A stretch of 64,000 nucleotides of DNA, taken from assembly GCA_913061415.1 (NCBI GenBank), contig CAJXUD010000002.1, positions 124,001 through 188,000 on the forward strand, in the 5' to 3' direction. The first letter of the stretch is position 1. Every line of letters starts with the position of its first letter. The stretch is from an uncultured Oleispira sp. (GTDB lineage: Bacteria > Pseudomonadota > Gammaproteobacteria > Pseudomonadales > Oceanobacteraceae). This document shows positions 26,619-36,004 of this stretch, one piece after another. The notes beneath the pieces were generated by a model. That model saw only the letters and a list, made by a program, of their open reading frames with translations, was not told where the DNA came from and did not search any database. Made by a program: the position numbers and the translations under genes.

Positions 26619-29312
26619 TTAGCTGTATAGTGGGTCGAGTTTTGCAGGATTAATATCCAACTCTTCACGTGATTGGTTTAATTGCTCAGTGCTGATTTTG
26701 CCTTGCTTTTTAAGCTCGTATAACGCGGCCCAGGCAACATGTTGCCAATCGACTTCAAAGAAGTAGCGTAAATTTTCACGAGTATCACTACGGCCAAAAC
26801 CATCCGTTCCTAGTACTTTATAACTGCGGTCTGCTGGAATATAAGGACGAATTTGATCGGCATAAGTTTTAATGTAATCTGTTGCCGCAATAATCGGGCC
26901 GTCGGTTTTATTCAATAGCCGGGTTACATAGGGTTCTTCTTTTGATTCACCTGCCGATAAATAATCCTGTCGTTCACAGCCTAAGCCATCGCGGCGAAGT
27001 TCATTAAAAGACGTTACGCTCCAAACCTGAGAACAAATGCCTTTATCAGCCAACCATTCTGCGGCTTTTTCGACTTGTAATAAAATGGCGCCACTGCCTA
27101 ACAGCTGCACACAATTTTGATTATCTTTAGTCGATTTACCCACTGTTTTTAATGAGTACATTCCCCGTCGAATTCCCTCTTCTGCACCTTCAGGCATCGC
27201 AGGATGGGTATAGTTTTCATTCATCGTGGTAATGTAATAGAACACCTTTTCTTTTTTCTCATACATGCGGTGCAAACCATCTTGCATGATAACCGCTAAT
27301 TCATAACCGTAAGTTGGGTCATAACTCACGCAATTAGGAATGCTAGAAGCCAAAACATGGCTGTGGCCATCTTGATGCTGTAATCCTTCGCCATTTAAAG
27401 TTGTACGCCCTGATGTTGCACCAATCAAGAAACCTTGAGCTTGCATATCACCTGCCGCCCAGGCCAAATCACCTATGCGCTGAAATCCAAACATGGAATA
27501 AAAAACATAGACCGGAACCATTGCTAAACTATTAGTGCTATACGAAGTCGCGGCTGCCATCCACGCCGCAAATGCTCCGGCTTCGTTAATACCTTCTTCT
27601 AAAATTCGGCCTTTTTTATCTTCGCGGTAATACATCATCTGGCCTGAGTCGACGGGGTTATAGAGCTGCCCCTCAGACGAATAAATACCTAATTGGCGGA
27701 ACATGCCTTCCATACCAAATGTACGAGCTTCATCCGGCACAATGGGAACAACTCGTTCGCCCAGTGATTTATCTTTTACTAGCTGAGACAGTATTCGAAC
27801 GAATGCCATGGTTGATGAAATTTCACGATCACCGCTACCCTCTATTTGTCCTTTAAAACTAGCGACTTCAGGGGCTTTCAATGCTTGCCAAGTTTCTGTG
27901 CGCACTGGCATATAGCCACCCAGCTTTTCACGTTGCTTACGCAGGTATATCATTTCTGGGCTGTCTTCGGGCGGGCGATAAAATGGTAATTTTTCTAAAT
28001 CTTCGTCTCGAATGGGCACATCAAAACGATCACGAAAAGCTTTTAAACTATTAAAGTCGAGCTTCTTCACTGAATGGCTAGGGTTTTGCGCTTCTGCCTC
28101 TGGCCCCATACCATACCCTTTCACGGTATGCGCAAGAATCACGGTTGGCTGGCCTTTATGATTCATCGCCTGCTGATACGCGGCAAAGACTTTATAAGGA
28201 TCGTGTCCACCACGGTTTAATTTAAAGATATCCTCATCACTCATATCTTTGATGATTTCTTTTAATTCTGGGTATTTATTAAAGAAGTGTTCGCGGGTGT
28301 ATTTTCCACCTTTTGCTTTGTAATTTTGGAATTCACCATCAACAGTTTCATCCATTCGCTTCTGCAAATACCCCTTACGATCTTTCGCTAATAGCGGATC
28401 CCAGTGACGCCCCCAGACGACTTTAATTACATTCCAGCCGGCACCTCTAAACGAACTTTCTAGCTCCTGAATAATTTTGCCATTGCCACGTACGGGGCCA
28501 TCAAGGCGTTGTAAGTTACAGTTCACGACAAAAATTAAATTCTCTAATTTTTCCCGCCCCGCCATCGAAATCGCCCCTAAGCTTTCTGGCTCATCACACT
28601 CACCATCACCAAGAAAGGCCCAAACCTTACGGTTTTTACGTGGCACTAATTCACGTGCCGACATATAGCGCATAAAGTGCGCCTGATAGATTGCTTGTAG
28701 CGGTCCTAACCCCATTGATACTGTTGGAAACTGCCAATAATCAGGCATCAATTTAGGATGTGGATAAGAAGATAAACCGGGCTTTAAAGCCTCACGGCGA
28801 AAAGATTCTAAGTCTTTTTCATCAAAACGCCCTTCTAAATAAGAACGCGCATAAATACCCGGAGAAACATGCCCTTGATAGTAAATAAGATCACCTAAAG
28901 GCGAATCTTCACTGTTTGGATTGGGCGCACGGAAAAAGTGGTTAAAACCTACATCGTATAAAGTGGCACTAGAAGCAAAGCTAGAAATATGGCCACCTAG
29001 ATCTCCGGCATTCTCTTTATTCGCTCGGCTCACCATCGCCAGCGCATTCCAGCGGATCAGTGAGCGAATGCGGCGTTCAATAAATAAATCCCCAGGCATT
29101 GGGGCTTCAGCTTCAGGTGGTATGGTATTGCGATAAGGGGTTTTCATTGCATAAGGCAATGGCGAACCATTACGCGTAGCGCGTTCAGCAATACGTTCAA
29201 TTAGAAAGTGTGCGCGCTCAAGACCCTCGGCTCTGATAACGGAGTGAATCGCATCAACCCATTCTTTGGTTTCGATTGGGTCGTTATCTTGAGTCTCTTT
29301 ATAATCGTCCAT
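26619..29312 (-). CDS. aceE: Pyruvate dehydrogenase E1 component (homodimeric type)
   Basis: 897 residues, close to the family's usual 885-890. It decarboxylates pyruvate using thiamine diphosphate and reductively acetylates the E2 lipoyl group. The ThDP/Mg motif GDGECDEPES and its following NCNLQRLDG are present about a quarter into the protein, as is AHTVKGYGMG. AAGGATTCT precedes the ATG. It is the first gene of the aceE-aceF operon; the 216-base gap upstream should hold the promoter (a PdhR-type operator was not recognised). Confidence 0.98.
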   Translation of the reverse strand: MDDYKETQDNDPIETKEWVDAIHSVIRAEGLERAHFLIERIAERATRNGSPLPYAMKTPYRNTIPPEAEAPMPGDLFIERRIRSLIRWNALAMVSRANKENAGDLGGHISSFASSATLYDVGFNHFFRAPNPNSEDSPLGDLIYYQGHVSPGIYARSYLEGRFDEKDLESFRREALKPGLSSYPHPKLMPDYWQFPTVSMGLGPLQAIYQAHFMRYMSARELVPRKNRKVWAFLGDGECDEPESLGAISMAGREKLENLIFVVNCNLQRLDGPVRGNGKIIQELESSFRGAGWNVIKVVWGRHWDPLLAKDRKGYLQKRMDETVDGEFQNYKAKGGKYTREHFFNKYPELKEIIKDMSDEDIFKLNRGGHDPYKVFAAYQQAMNHKGQPTVILAHTVKGYGMGPEAEAQNPSHSVKKLDFNSLKAFRDRFDVPIRDEDLEKLPFYRPPEDSPEMIYLRKQREKLGGYMPVRTETWQALKAPEVASFKGQIEGSGDREISSTMAFVRILSQLVKDKSLGERVVPIVPDEARTFGMEGMFRQLGIYSSEGQLYNPVDSGQMMYYREDKKGRILEEGINEAGAFAAWMAAATSYSTNSLAMVPVYVFYSMFGFQRIGDLAWAAGDMQAQGFLIGATSGRTTLNGEGLQHQDGHSHVLASSIPNCVSYDPTYGYELAVIMQDGLHRMYEKKEKVFYYITTMNENYTHPAMPEGAEEGIRRGMYSLKTVGKSTKDNQNCVQLLGSGAILLQVEKAAEWLADKGICSQVWSVTSFNELRRDGLGCERQDYLSAGESKEEPYVTRLLNKTDGPIIAATDYIKTYADQIRPYIPADRSYKVLGTDGFGRSDTRENLRYFFEVDWQHVAWAALYELKKQGKISTEQLNQSREELDINPAKLDPLYS

Positions 29313-29460
29313 AGAATCCTTATCCTATTAGAATGTGCATATCTGCAATTCAGTATAGTTAAAGATTTAGGTTTCAGATGAATACTGGCCAACTACTTTA
29401 TTAGCAGGTCATTATTTGATCAGAATTTAGACAATTACAATAATTAAGGGTTATATTCGA

Positions 29461-29519
29461 AGGCTACCATCGACACCTATCGACACCTAAAGTAGCCTCT
29501 TCTAAAAGTAGCCTCTTCT
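29461..29519. repeat. Nested short tandem repeats after btuF
   Basis: ATCGACACCT is repeated twice (29469-29488) and is followed by two 15-bp copies of AAAGTAGCCTCTTCT (29489-29503, 29505-29519). AGGCTAC at 29461 is the inverse of the GTAGCCT in those copies, so the block can also fold into hairpins, and may serve as a weak terminator for btuF. Confidence 0.8.
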
Positions 29520-29528
29520 AGCTTTGAT

Positions 29529-30449
29529 TTAGTTTCTCGCCTGCTCCATCGCTTCACATAACTGCTCTGTTCCTACTAAAAAACGTGATGTGGGGCGCTG
29601 AAATAGCTCAGGTAAAATATGGTATAGCTGGTTTTTCTGCACGGCTTGCAGCGTTTTATACTGACGCCAATCGTCTAGCCATTCAGGGCGAGCTTGCCCC
29701 ATGCCACTGGCAACAATCACTTGAGGATCTTGCACTAAGATTGATTCGATACTGACTTGAGGGTTCGTCATGGGTAGATCAGAGAAAATATTACGACCAC
29801 CACATACTTCAATCGCACGGCTAATAAAAGTATTACCGTTTTGTGTCATTAACGGTGAGTTCCACACCTGATAAAAAACGCTGACTTCTTTTTGCTGGCT
29901 ATACGTCTGGCGTAAACGTGCTAACTTTTTGTTAAAAGCGGCGACGGCACGTGCGGCCTGCTGTTCTTTTCCTGTTACCTTGCCATACATCGTTAAGGCA
30001 TTAGCGATGTCGTCAAACTCTCGGGGATCAGAGACTAAAATCGGTAAGCCAAGTGCTTTTAAGCGATCAAGCTCACGGTTGCGATTGCCTTCTGGCCAAG
30101 CAATTAATAAATCGGGCTCTAAAGCGACGATCGCTTCAATATTTAATGCGCTATACCCCCCGACTCTTGGGATACTTTTAGCGGCTTCTGGATAATCTGA
30201 ATACTGCACGGCTCCGACAATATTTTTACCCGCGCCGACTTCAAACAACAGTTCGGTTGCATGAGGCATCAGACTAACAATTCGAGTAACCGGTTGCTCA
30301 AACACATGTTTCTGTTCATCATCATCGATAACTATTATTGGTTTAGGCTCCGACTCCAATGCTGAATCCTGCTCCGACAAAGAATAGACGCTGACCGATA
30401 GCGCGACTGCTACCAGAAAAGACATTAAACGAACGAGTAAAAAAACCAT
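29529..30449 (-). CDS. btuF: BtuF-like periplasmic cobalamin-binding protein
   Basis: 306 residues from the ATG at 30449, chosen because AAGGGAAG lies 4 bases upstream; a longer frame from 30488 would overlap cobD. The N-terminus is a signal peptide/hydrophobic anchor. The fold is that of class III binding proteins: RIVSLMPHATELLFEVGAG at the start, LEPDLLIAWPEGNR, and WNSPLMTQNGNTFISRAIEVCGG. BtuF passes cobalamin from BtuB to the BtuCD ABC transporter. Its place behind cobD and cbiB supports a corrinoid substrate. The btuC and btuD genes are absent from the window. Confidence 0.88.
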   Translation of the reverse strand: MVFLLVRLMSFLVAVALSVSVYSLSEQDSALESEPKPIIVIDDDEQKHVFEQPVTRIVSLMPHATELLFEVGAGKNIVGAVQYSDYPEAAKSIPRVGGYSALNIEAIVALEPDLLIAWPEGNRNRELDRLKALGLPILVSDPREFDDIANALTMYGKVTGKEQQAARAVAAFNKKLARLRQTYSQQKEVSVFYQVWNSPLMTQNGNTFISRAIEVCGGRNIFSDLPMTNPQVSIESILVQDPQVIVASGMGQARPEWLDDWRQYKTLQAVQKNQLYHILPELFQRPTSRFLVGTEQLCEAMEQARN

Positions 30450-30477
30450 TAAACTTCCCTTAAAAATACTATAAATA

Positions 30478-31641
30478 TCAAAAAACAAGCTGACCTAAAG
30501 CAGCTTCTAATCGCTGCCAATTTTCTTCATTATTTTCGGGCAAGCCAAAGCGTAAACCTTCGGCGGTTTTTGACGTTGCCGGTAGATAGCGTACTAAAAT
30601 TGCTTGCTGTGCGAGCTGGGTGAATATTTGCTCAGATCTAGCGTGATACACTGTTTGAAATAAATGCGTACCTTGGACGTCGCAGCCAGTATGCTTTTGA
30701 AGCAAGGTATTTAAACGTGCTGACTGCTGAGCTAGTTCTTCATTCTGATTCTGTATCCAGCTCTCATCTTGAACAGCCAAACGACCTAAGTATTGCGCTG
30801 GATGACTCAGTGCCCAAGGCCCAAGCATTTTATGCAGACGCTGAATATTTTTTTCAGCCGCAAAGACAAAACCCAAGCGTAAACCTGCAAGGCCAAAAAA
30901 CTTACCAATAGAGCGTAAAACAAATAGTCCGTTGCGCTCAACACTGCTGCAAAGGCTTTGCTCTGGCGTCATGTCCATAAAGGCTTCGTCAACAATTAAC
31001 CAGCCACCGCGACGCTGTAGAATGGTCCACCACTTCAATAATTGCTCAACCGACCAACGGTGACCACTTGGATTATCAGGGTTTACTAAAATAAGTACAT
31101 CAACGGGCTGTTGGGTTAAAAGCTCTGTGATTTTATCGCAGGCAACTTTTCTCACTCGATGCCCCTGATCTTCCCAAGCAATACCATGCTCGGCATAACT
31201 ACCCGAGGTTACCCAAACTTTCGCCTCGGTTTTATGAATGCTTTTATAAGCCGCATACAGCAGAGGCAATAAACGAATGCCTTGTTGCGAACCTGCACAA
31301 GGCAACAGATTGTGTACAGATACTTCTGCTGACAAATTAGAAACGGCTGTCGGTATGTTCGCTAAATAATACCCCAATGCCGCTTGCTCTAAACTGCCGC
31401 CATCCTCGTATTGCTCTTCCGGTAAACGCTGCCATACCTGAGTAGGAATAGCAGGCACAGGCCAGCTAACGGGGTTGATGCCCGTGCTAATATCCAGCCA
31501 CTGCTGATGAGGAATATCAAAAAAATCAGCGGCCGCCTTCAAAGCCCCGCCGTGGAGTGGCAGAAACTTTTTAGGTGCGGACGTCGATAACGAGGCCTGA
31601 TTAGACGAGGCTTGATTAGACGGCAGTTGATTAAAGGACAA
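30478..31641 (-). CDS. cobD: L-threonine-O-3-phosphate decarboxylase (CobD-type PLP enzyme)
   Basis: 387 residues of the class I/II aminotransferase fold. It opens with the diagnostic LHGGALKAAADFF and DISTGINPVSWP, followed by NPDNPSGH (cofactor/substrate contact) and the PLP-lysine region RSIGKFFGLAGLRLGF. It makes (R)-1-amino-2-propanol phosphate, the arm attached by CbiB. The first 25 residues include a repeated NQASSNQAS encoded by a 15-bp tandem duplication and are not part of the fold. It overlaps cbiB by 11 bases and precedes btuF in one operon. Called CobC in Pseudomonas nomenclature. Confidence 0.93.
   Translation of the reverse strand: MSFNQLPSNQASSNQASLSTSAPKKFLPLHGGALKAAADFFDIPHQQWLDISTGINPVSWPVPAIPTQVWQRLPEEQYEDGGSLEQAALGYYLANIPTAVSNLSAEVSVHNLLPCAGSQQGIRLLPLLYAAYKSIHKTEAKVWVTSGSYAEHGIAWEDQGHRVRKVACDKITELLTQQPVDVLILVNPDNPSGHRWSVEQLLKWWTILQRRGGWLIVDEAFMDMTPEQSLCSSVERNGLFVLRSIGKFFGLAGLRLGFVFAAEKNIQRLHKMLGPWALSHPAQYLGRLAVQDESWIQNQNEELAQQSARLNTLLQKHTGCDVQGTHLFQTVYHARSEQIFTQLAQQAILVRYLPATSKTAEGLRFGLPENNEENWQRLEAALGQLVF
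31595..31624. repeat. 15-bp tandem duplication in the cobD 5' end
   Basis: GCCTGATTAGACGAG (31595-31609) and GCTTGATTAGACGGC (31610-31624) differ at a few bases. In cobD they encode the repeated residues NQAS-S-NQAS near the N-terminus. Confidence 0.8.
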
Positions 31642-32575
31642 ACACGATCCCTCCGATACTAAACAACCAGAAATATAATGTTTTTTGTACCAACGCTAAT
31701 GCTTCAACAATGGAATGAGCTTGCGCAACGTCTCCGCAGCCCATTAATGGTTTCTCTTGCCACTCACCATGATAATAAGAACCTTCACTTAAACGAACGT
31801 TGAGCGCCCCAGCACCTGCCGTCATGACTGGCCCACCATTTGGGCTAGAGCATTGCTTAGCCTGAGTTCGCCAGCATTTTAATGCTTTTTTCCCTTGCTC
31901 TACTGAATGGGCACAAAATACAAAGCCATAAGCCGTGAGTCGCGCGGGAATGAAATTTAGCACATCGTCAAAGTAAGCAGCAAAGCGACCAAAGTATAAG
32001 TACTGAGGTGTTTTATACCCCCACATAGCATCCAATGTATTAATTAATCGATGTAAAACCGCCCCTTCAATACCTGCGACCATAAACCAAAATAGGCTCG
32101 CAAATAATGCATCTGAACTATTTTCCAACACACTTTCAACAGACGCCTGTGCAATTTGAGTACCGTCTAATTGATCGGTTTCACGGCTCACAATCCAACT
32201 CAGCTTAGTGCGCGCTAAATCAATTTGATTAATGTTTAATTCGGTAAAAATGGCGCGAGCATGCTGTTGAAGGCTAGACCAACCGATACATAGATATAAT
32301 AAACCCGCATCGATAAACACGTTGATAATGGCCGGCATCGAATGCTGTACGATGATAATGGCCCCAAGAATAGGAATAATCGCTAACAGGCACGCCAAGC
32401 CACCATTAATAAACTGCGTGCGAACGTCTACCGCTGCATTATTTGAGCGATTAAACGTCTTCTGCAAAAAGTTTACATAGCGTCCAAAACCGACCAACGG
32501 ATGATATTTTTTAGGTTCAGCAAAGCGATAATCTAATGCCAACGCCAATAACAATGAAAAAAAACTGAGTATCAA
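31631..32575 (-). CDS. cbiB: Adenosylcobinamide-phosphate synthase (CbiB)
   Basis: 314 residues, a polytopic membrane protein. Family marks: LDYRFAEPKKYHPLVGFGRYV near the N-terminus (the HPV segment), IVSRETDQLDGTQIAQASVESVLENSSDA in the middle, and NTLDAMWGYK. It joins aminopropanol phosphate to adenosylcobyric acid. It heads the cbiB-cobD-btuF operon; the upstream 128-base gap is shared with the divergent cbiP gene. No cobalamin riboswitch was found in that gap. Confidence 0.93.
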   Translation of the reverse strand: MILSFFSLLLALALDYRFAEPKKYHPLVGFGRYVNFLQKTFNRSNNAAVDVRTQFINGGLACLLAIIPILGAIIIVQHSMPAIINVFIDAGLLYLCIGWSSLQQHARAIFTELNINQIDLARTKLSWIVSRETDQLDGTQIAQASVESVLENSSDALFASLFWFMVAGIEGAVLHRLINTLDAMWGYKTPQYLYFGRFAAYFDDVLNFIPARLTAYGFVFCAHSVEQGKKALKCWRTQAKQCSSPNGGPVMTAGAGALNVRLSEGSYYHGEWQEKPLMGCGDVAQAHSIVEALALVQKTLYFWLFSIGGIVFVL

Positions 32576-32631
32576 GATATAATCTCTTAAAATTGGTTTT
32601 CATAAATATTTAATACCGTTTTTTCGTCACT

Positions 32632-32657
32632 CATTTTTTACTGACATTTTTTACTGA
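32632..32657. repeat. Perfect 13-bp tandem duplication in the cbiB/cbiP promoter gap
   Basis: CATTTTTTACTGA occurs twice in direct succession (32632-32644 and 32645-32657), about 47 bases before the cbiP start codon. Copy number here changes promoter spacing, so it could affect expression of either divergent unit. Confidence 0.9.
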
Positions 32658-32703
32658 GTAGACGATTAACGACCCTTTTGATTTTAGCAGGCTTACCCTT
32701 TTT

Positions 32704-34410
32704 ATGCTTCCACAAGTTGAACAACAGCGTGCACTTGAACGTCTTTTAAACAACAATAAACAGCTCACGCTTATGGTTCAGGGAACGACTTCCGATGCTG
32801 GGAAAAGCACTCTCTGCTGCGCTTTAGGTCGGGTATTTAAACGCCAAGGTCTCTCAGTAGCGCCCTTCAAGTCTCAAAACATGGCACTCAATAGTGCCGT
32901 GACCGAAGACGGCGGAGAAATTGGCCGTGCTCAAGCATTACAAGCACAAGCCTGTGGATTAAAATCGCATACCGACTTCAACCCTGTATTATTAAAACCA
33001 ACGTCCGACATTGGCTGCCAAGTGATCATTAATGGTAAGCCGATTGTGAACGAAAAGGGTGAAGCGGATGGCGGGAAAATGAAAGCTCGCCAATATCACG
33101 ATTATAAACCAACCGCGATGAAAGCTGTTTTAGCGTCACACCAAAGACTCAGACAACAATATAACTGGGTTGTTGCAGAAGGCGCAGGCAGCCCAGCAGA
33201 AATAAACCTACGCGACCGCGACATTGCGAACATGGGCTTTGCTGAAGCCGTGGATTGCCCCGTTATTATCATCGCCGACATCGACCGTGGTGGCGTATTC
33301 GCTCACATAGTTGGCACTCTCGATTGTCTTTCACCATCAGAGCGAAATAGAGTGGTGGGTTTTGTCATTAATCGTTTTCGCGGTGATGTCAGTTTATTGC
33401 AACCGGGCTTAGATTGGCTCGAAGAAAAAACAGGTAAACCCGTACTCGCCGTTTTACCGTATTTAATGGGATTACACCTAGATTCTGAAGATTCTGTTAG
33501 TCTTTCCGAATCGGTATCCGAAGGCCCAGAAGCACTAAGCCAAAAGAAATTAAAAGTCGTTGTGCCGATTTATCCACGAGTAAGCAATCATACCGATCTT
33601 GATCCTATTGCTGCTCACCCACAAGTCGACTTAGAATTAATCGGCCCGTCCATTTCGGGCAGCCGTGTTACCGAAGCCGCTCATATTCCTAAAGCTGATC
33701 TAATCATTTTGCCCGGTTCAAAAAATACGCGCGCTGATTTGGCTTGGCTAAAAGAACAAGGCTGGCTGCCGTATTTACAGCAACATTTACGTTACGGCGG
33801 AAAGATTTTAGGTATTTGTGGAGGCTTGCAGATGCTTGGAAATTCAATTAAAGATCCACTAGGGCTAGAAGGCCTGCCGGGGAATAGTAAAGGTTTTGGC
33901 TGGTTAAATATTGATACCGAATTACAGCCTGAAAAAACATTAAAGAATGTCACGGGTAAGCTCAACTTACCGAACCAAGCCAGTTGCGATATTCAAGGCT
34001 ATGAGATTCATGCAGGACTAACACTGGCATCTGCTAATGGTTCTGATGAAGGCTCTAATAAAAGTCCTAATAAAAGCCCTAATGAAGAGTCAGATACTAA
34101 CAATACGACAAGCAATACGACAAGCAATAAAAGTAAATCGATCATCACCACGGAAGATCAGCATATTTGCGCCCTACTTTCAGATGACGAGCAAATTTTA
34201 GCGAGTTACTGGCACGGATTAATGGATACCCCAGAGGCCTTACAAGCCATTTTACGCTGGGCGGGTGCAGAAACTCAGCTCGTCGATTATCAAGTTTTGC
34301 GGGAAAATAGTCTTGATGCTTTGGCCGACTCTGCTTTCGAAAGCTTTGATTGGCACAAGCTGGAAACATCTTTAGCTACGTTCACTCAATCCAGGTCGAT
34401 AGAGGATTGA
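32704..34410 (+). CDS. cbiP: Cobyric acid synthase (CbiP/CobQ) with an internal repeat insertion
   Basis: 568 residues, longer than the usual ~485-510. The N-terminal synthetase domain has the P-loop [10 protein letters not shown] and [11 protein letters not shown]; the C-terminal type-I glutaminase has the nucleophile Cys372 in GICGG and the catalytic His504 in YWHGL. It amidates four side chains of adenosylcobyrinate diamide using glutamine and ATP. Between the GYEIHAG segment and the catalytic His lies an insertion of about 35 residues (446-480) made of Ser/Asn/Lys/Thr repeats, which accounts for the extra length. It faces the cobS-end of the minus-strand operon and is divergent from cbiB. 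Confidence 0.95.
   Translation: MLPQVEQQRALERLLNNNKQLTLMVQGTTSDAGKSTLCCALGRVFKRQGLSVAPFKSQNMALNSAVTEDGGEIGRAQALQAQACGLKSHTDFNPVLLKPTSDIGCQVIINGKPIVNEKGEADGGKMKARQYHDYKPTAMKAVLASHQRLRQQYNWVVAEGAGSPAEINLRDRDIANMGFAEAVDCPVIIIADIDRGGVFAHIVGTLDCLSPSERNRVVGFVINRFRGDVSLLQPGLDWLEEKTGKPVLAVLPYLMGLHLDSEDSVSLSESVSEGPEALSQKKLKVVVPIYPRVSNHTDLDPIAAHPQVDLELIGPSISGSRVTEAAHIPKADLIILPGSKNTRADLAWLKEQGWLPYLQQHLRYGGKILGICGGLQMLGNSIKDPLGLEGLPGNSKGFGWLNIDTELQPEKTLKNVTGKLNLPNQASCDIQGYEIHAGLTLASANGSDEGSNKSPNKSPNEESDTNNTTSNTTSNKSKSIITTEDQHICALLSDDEQILASYWHGLMDTPEALQAILRWAGAETQLVDYQVLRENSLDALADSAFESFDWHKLETSLATFTQSRSIED
34054..34125 (+). repeat. In-frame 12-bp repeats inside cbiP
   Basis: Three 12-bp units (TCTAATAAAAGT, CCTAATAAAAGC, CCTAATGAAGAG; 34054-34089) are followed by two exact copies of AATACGACAAGC (34102-34125). 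They encode [12 protein letters not shown] and NTTSNTTS. Frame is preserved throughout. Confidence 0.9.
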
Positions 34411-34456
34411 GCGAAGTATAAAAGGTTTAGATTTAGGTTTTTTAAAGCTGCAGATC

Positions 34457-35272
34457 TTATAAAACCAAAGCACATAATAATAAGGCTTCTTGCACCTCGA
34501 TTAATGCTCCGGCGGTATCCCCCGTTGTGCCGCCAATTCTTTGCATCATGATATTTCTTGCCCACAATAAAATGGCCGCTGCCAGAATGATGATTAATAA
34601 CGATTTTTGCTGTAAAAAAATCACCGCCAGTAATAGCGTGACCACCGATACAATCATCATGAGTGTTGGGCTAATCGACCGTTTTAAATTGCTGCCTAAA
34701 CCTTCATCTCGCACATAAGGGGTGAAATAAAATAAAGGTAAAATACTAAAGCGAGCAAGCATGGGAACCGCTAAAACAGCGCCAACAAAATAGAAGTCAT
34801 AGGCTTTATCAACCACCACGACTAATGCGGAAAATTTTAATAATAGAACCAAGACCACCAGCATCGTGCCCATTGGGCCGATCGTCGGATCTTTCATAAT
34901 GGCCAGTGTGCGTTGTTTATCTCCATATCCTCCAACCCAGGCATCTGCTGAATCGGCCAAGCCATCTAGGTGTAATCCCCCAGTCAGCAGACTCCAAACC
35001 AGTAGCATTAACGCTGCAATCACTAGGCTTGAACTATCAAAACTGGTGGATAATTGCGGATATGAATTACTCACCTGCCACGCACAAATAACATAAACAA
35101 TGCAAACAAGTGCACCTATGATTAAACCAACAAGTGGATAAAAATAGAGCGATCCTTGGCCCACTTCTTTATTATTAACTTTTAATGCTTTTGATAAATT
35201 AACCGCTGGAATTCGAGTTAAAAAGGCGATGGCGTACCAAAACGAAAACCATACGAGTTTTAGCTTATTCAT
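34457..35272 (-). CDS. cobS: Adenosylcobinamide-GDP ribazoletransferase (cobalamin synthase)
   Basis: 271 residues, an integral membrane protein with several hydrophobic segments. The family signature TGGLHLDGLADSADAWVGG (metal-binding Asp residues) is intact at about residues 97-115, with FLTRIPA at the N-terminus and IGGTTGDTAGALIEVQEALLL near the end. It joins adenosylcobinamide-GDP to alpha-ribazole or its phosphate, the last assembly step. Its start overlaps the cobC stop by 8 bases, so it is translationally coupled as the last gene of cobU-cobT-cobC-cobS. Confidence 0.96.
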   Translation of the reverse strand: MNKLKLVWFSFWYAIAFLTRIPAVNLSKALKVNNKEVGQGSLYFYPLVGLIIGALVCIVYVICAWQVSNSYPQLSTSFDSSSLVIAALMLLVWSLLTGGLHLDGLADSADAWVGGYGDKQRTLAIMKDPTIGPMGTMLVVLVLLLKFSALVVVVDKAYDFYFVGAVLAVPMLARFSILPLFYFTPYVRDEGLGSNLKRSISPTLMMIVSVVTLLLAVIFLQQKSLLIIILAAAILLWARNIMMQRIGGTTGDTAGALIEVQEALLLCALVL

Positions 35273-35990
35273 TATTCATTTTTCCGTTTTTCTGCATCTG
35301 TTCTTCCGTATCTATTTTTCCCACGCTTATCGCGTCACCCAAGTGAGTCACTAGGCTTGGCCAAGTCAACGCTTGCCCTTCTTCTGAAGTAGAATGATCG
35401 ATTCTAAATCGAGAGACTGCCGCATAAGGAATTGCAAAACGATTCATCGCTTCGGGGGCGAGTAGCAATAGTTGTTTCAATAATAATCGCATGACGCCAC
35501 CGTGGCATACTAATAGAATACGTTTACCTTGATGCTGCATTAATAAGTCGGACCAAGCTTGTTCAATACGCATACTAAAGTCTGTTACTGCTTCTCCTTT
35601 TGGGGCACAAAACTCCATGGGATCTTGCCACATTTTCTCCATCAGCTCTGGAGAATCCTGCCAAATTTCAGCCGTACTTAAACCATCCCAATCACCATAA
35701 TCAATTTCGCGCCAACGAGCGTCGATTAAACAATCAGGATAGCTCATTAGTTTTTCAGCAATCAAAGCCTTAGCAAAATGAGCGCAACGAATGAGCGGTG
35801 ATGAGATAATAACGTCCCATTCATTGCCATCGTTCAATAACTGTTCGGCGCGCTGGTATGCTTGCAACCAACCCTTACCCGTTAAAGCGTGATCGGTTCG
35901 TCCACGTAAAATCGTCCCCCCTTCAGGGCAGACTCCTTCGGGTTCACCATGGCGCATCACATCAATAAAAGTGGGTTGCATTTTTTGCAT
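35265..35990 (-). CDS. cobC: Histidine phosphatase, probable alpha-ribazole phosphatase
   Basis: 241 residues of the phosphoglycerate-mutase-like superfamily: the catalytic VMRHGEPEG near residue 13, SPLIRCAHFAKAL, WREIDYGDWDG (acid/base Glu region) and VCHGGVMRLLL with the second His. CobC removes the phosphate from alpha-ribazole-5'-phosphate or adenosylcobalamin-5'-phosphate. Family members vary in substrate; this assignment rests on its position between cobT and cobS. The C-terminal ~20 residues are polar and variable. Confidence 0.88.
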   Translation of the reverse strand: MQKMQPTFIDVMRHGEPEGVCPEGGTILRGRTDHALTGKGWLQAYQRAEQLLNDGNEWDVIISSPLIRCAHFAKALIAEKLMSYPDCLIDARWREIDYGDWDGLSTAEIWQDSPELMEKMWQDPMEFCAPKGEAVTDFSMRIEQAWSDLLMQHQGKRILLVCHGGVMRLLLKQLLLLAPEAMNRFAIPYAAVSRFRIDHSTSEEGQALTWPSLVTHLGDAISVGKIDTEEQMQKNGKMNNE

Positions 35991-36004
35991 CTTCTTATCA
36001 AAAA

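Noticed and set aside
29201-29392. Small minus-strand frame overlapping the aceE 5' end
   Set aside because: It overlaps the clear aceE start in another frame and has no ribosome-binding site of its own.
32576-32703. Riboswitch in the cbiB/cbiP gap
   Set aside because: Only 128 bases, too short for the cobalamin class, and no conserved box seen.
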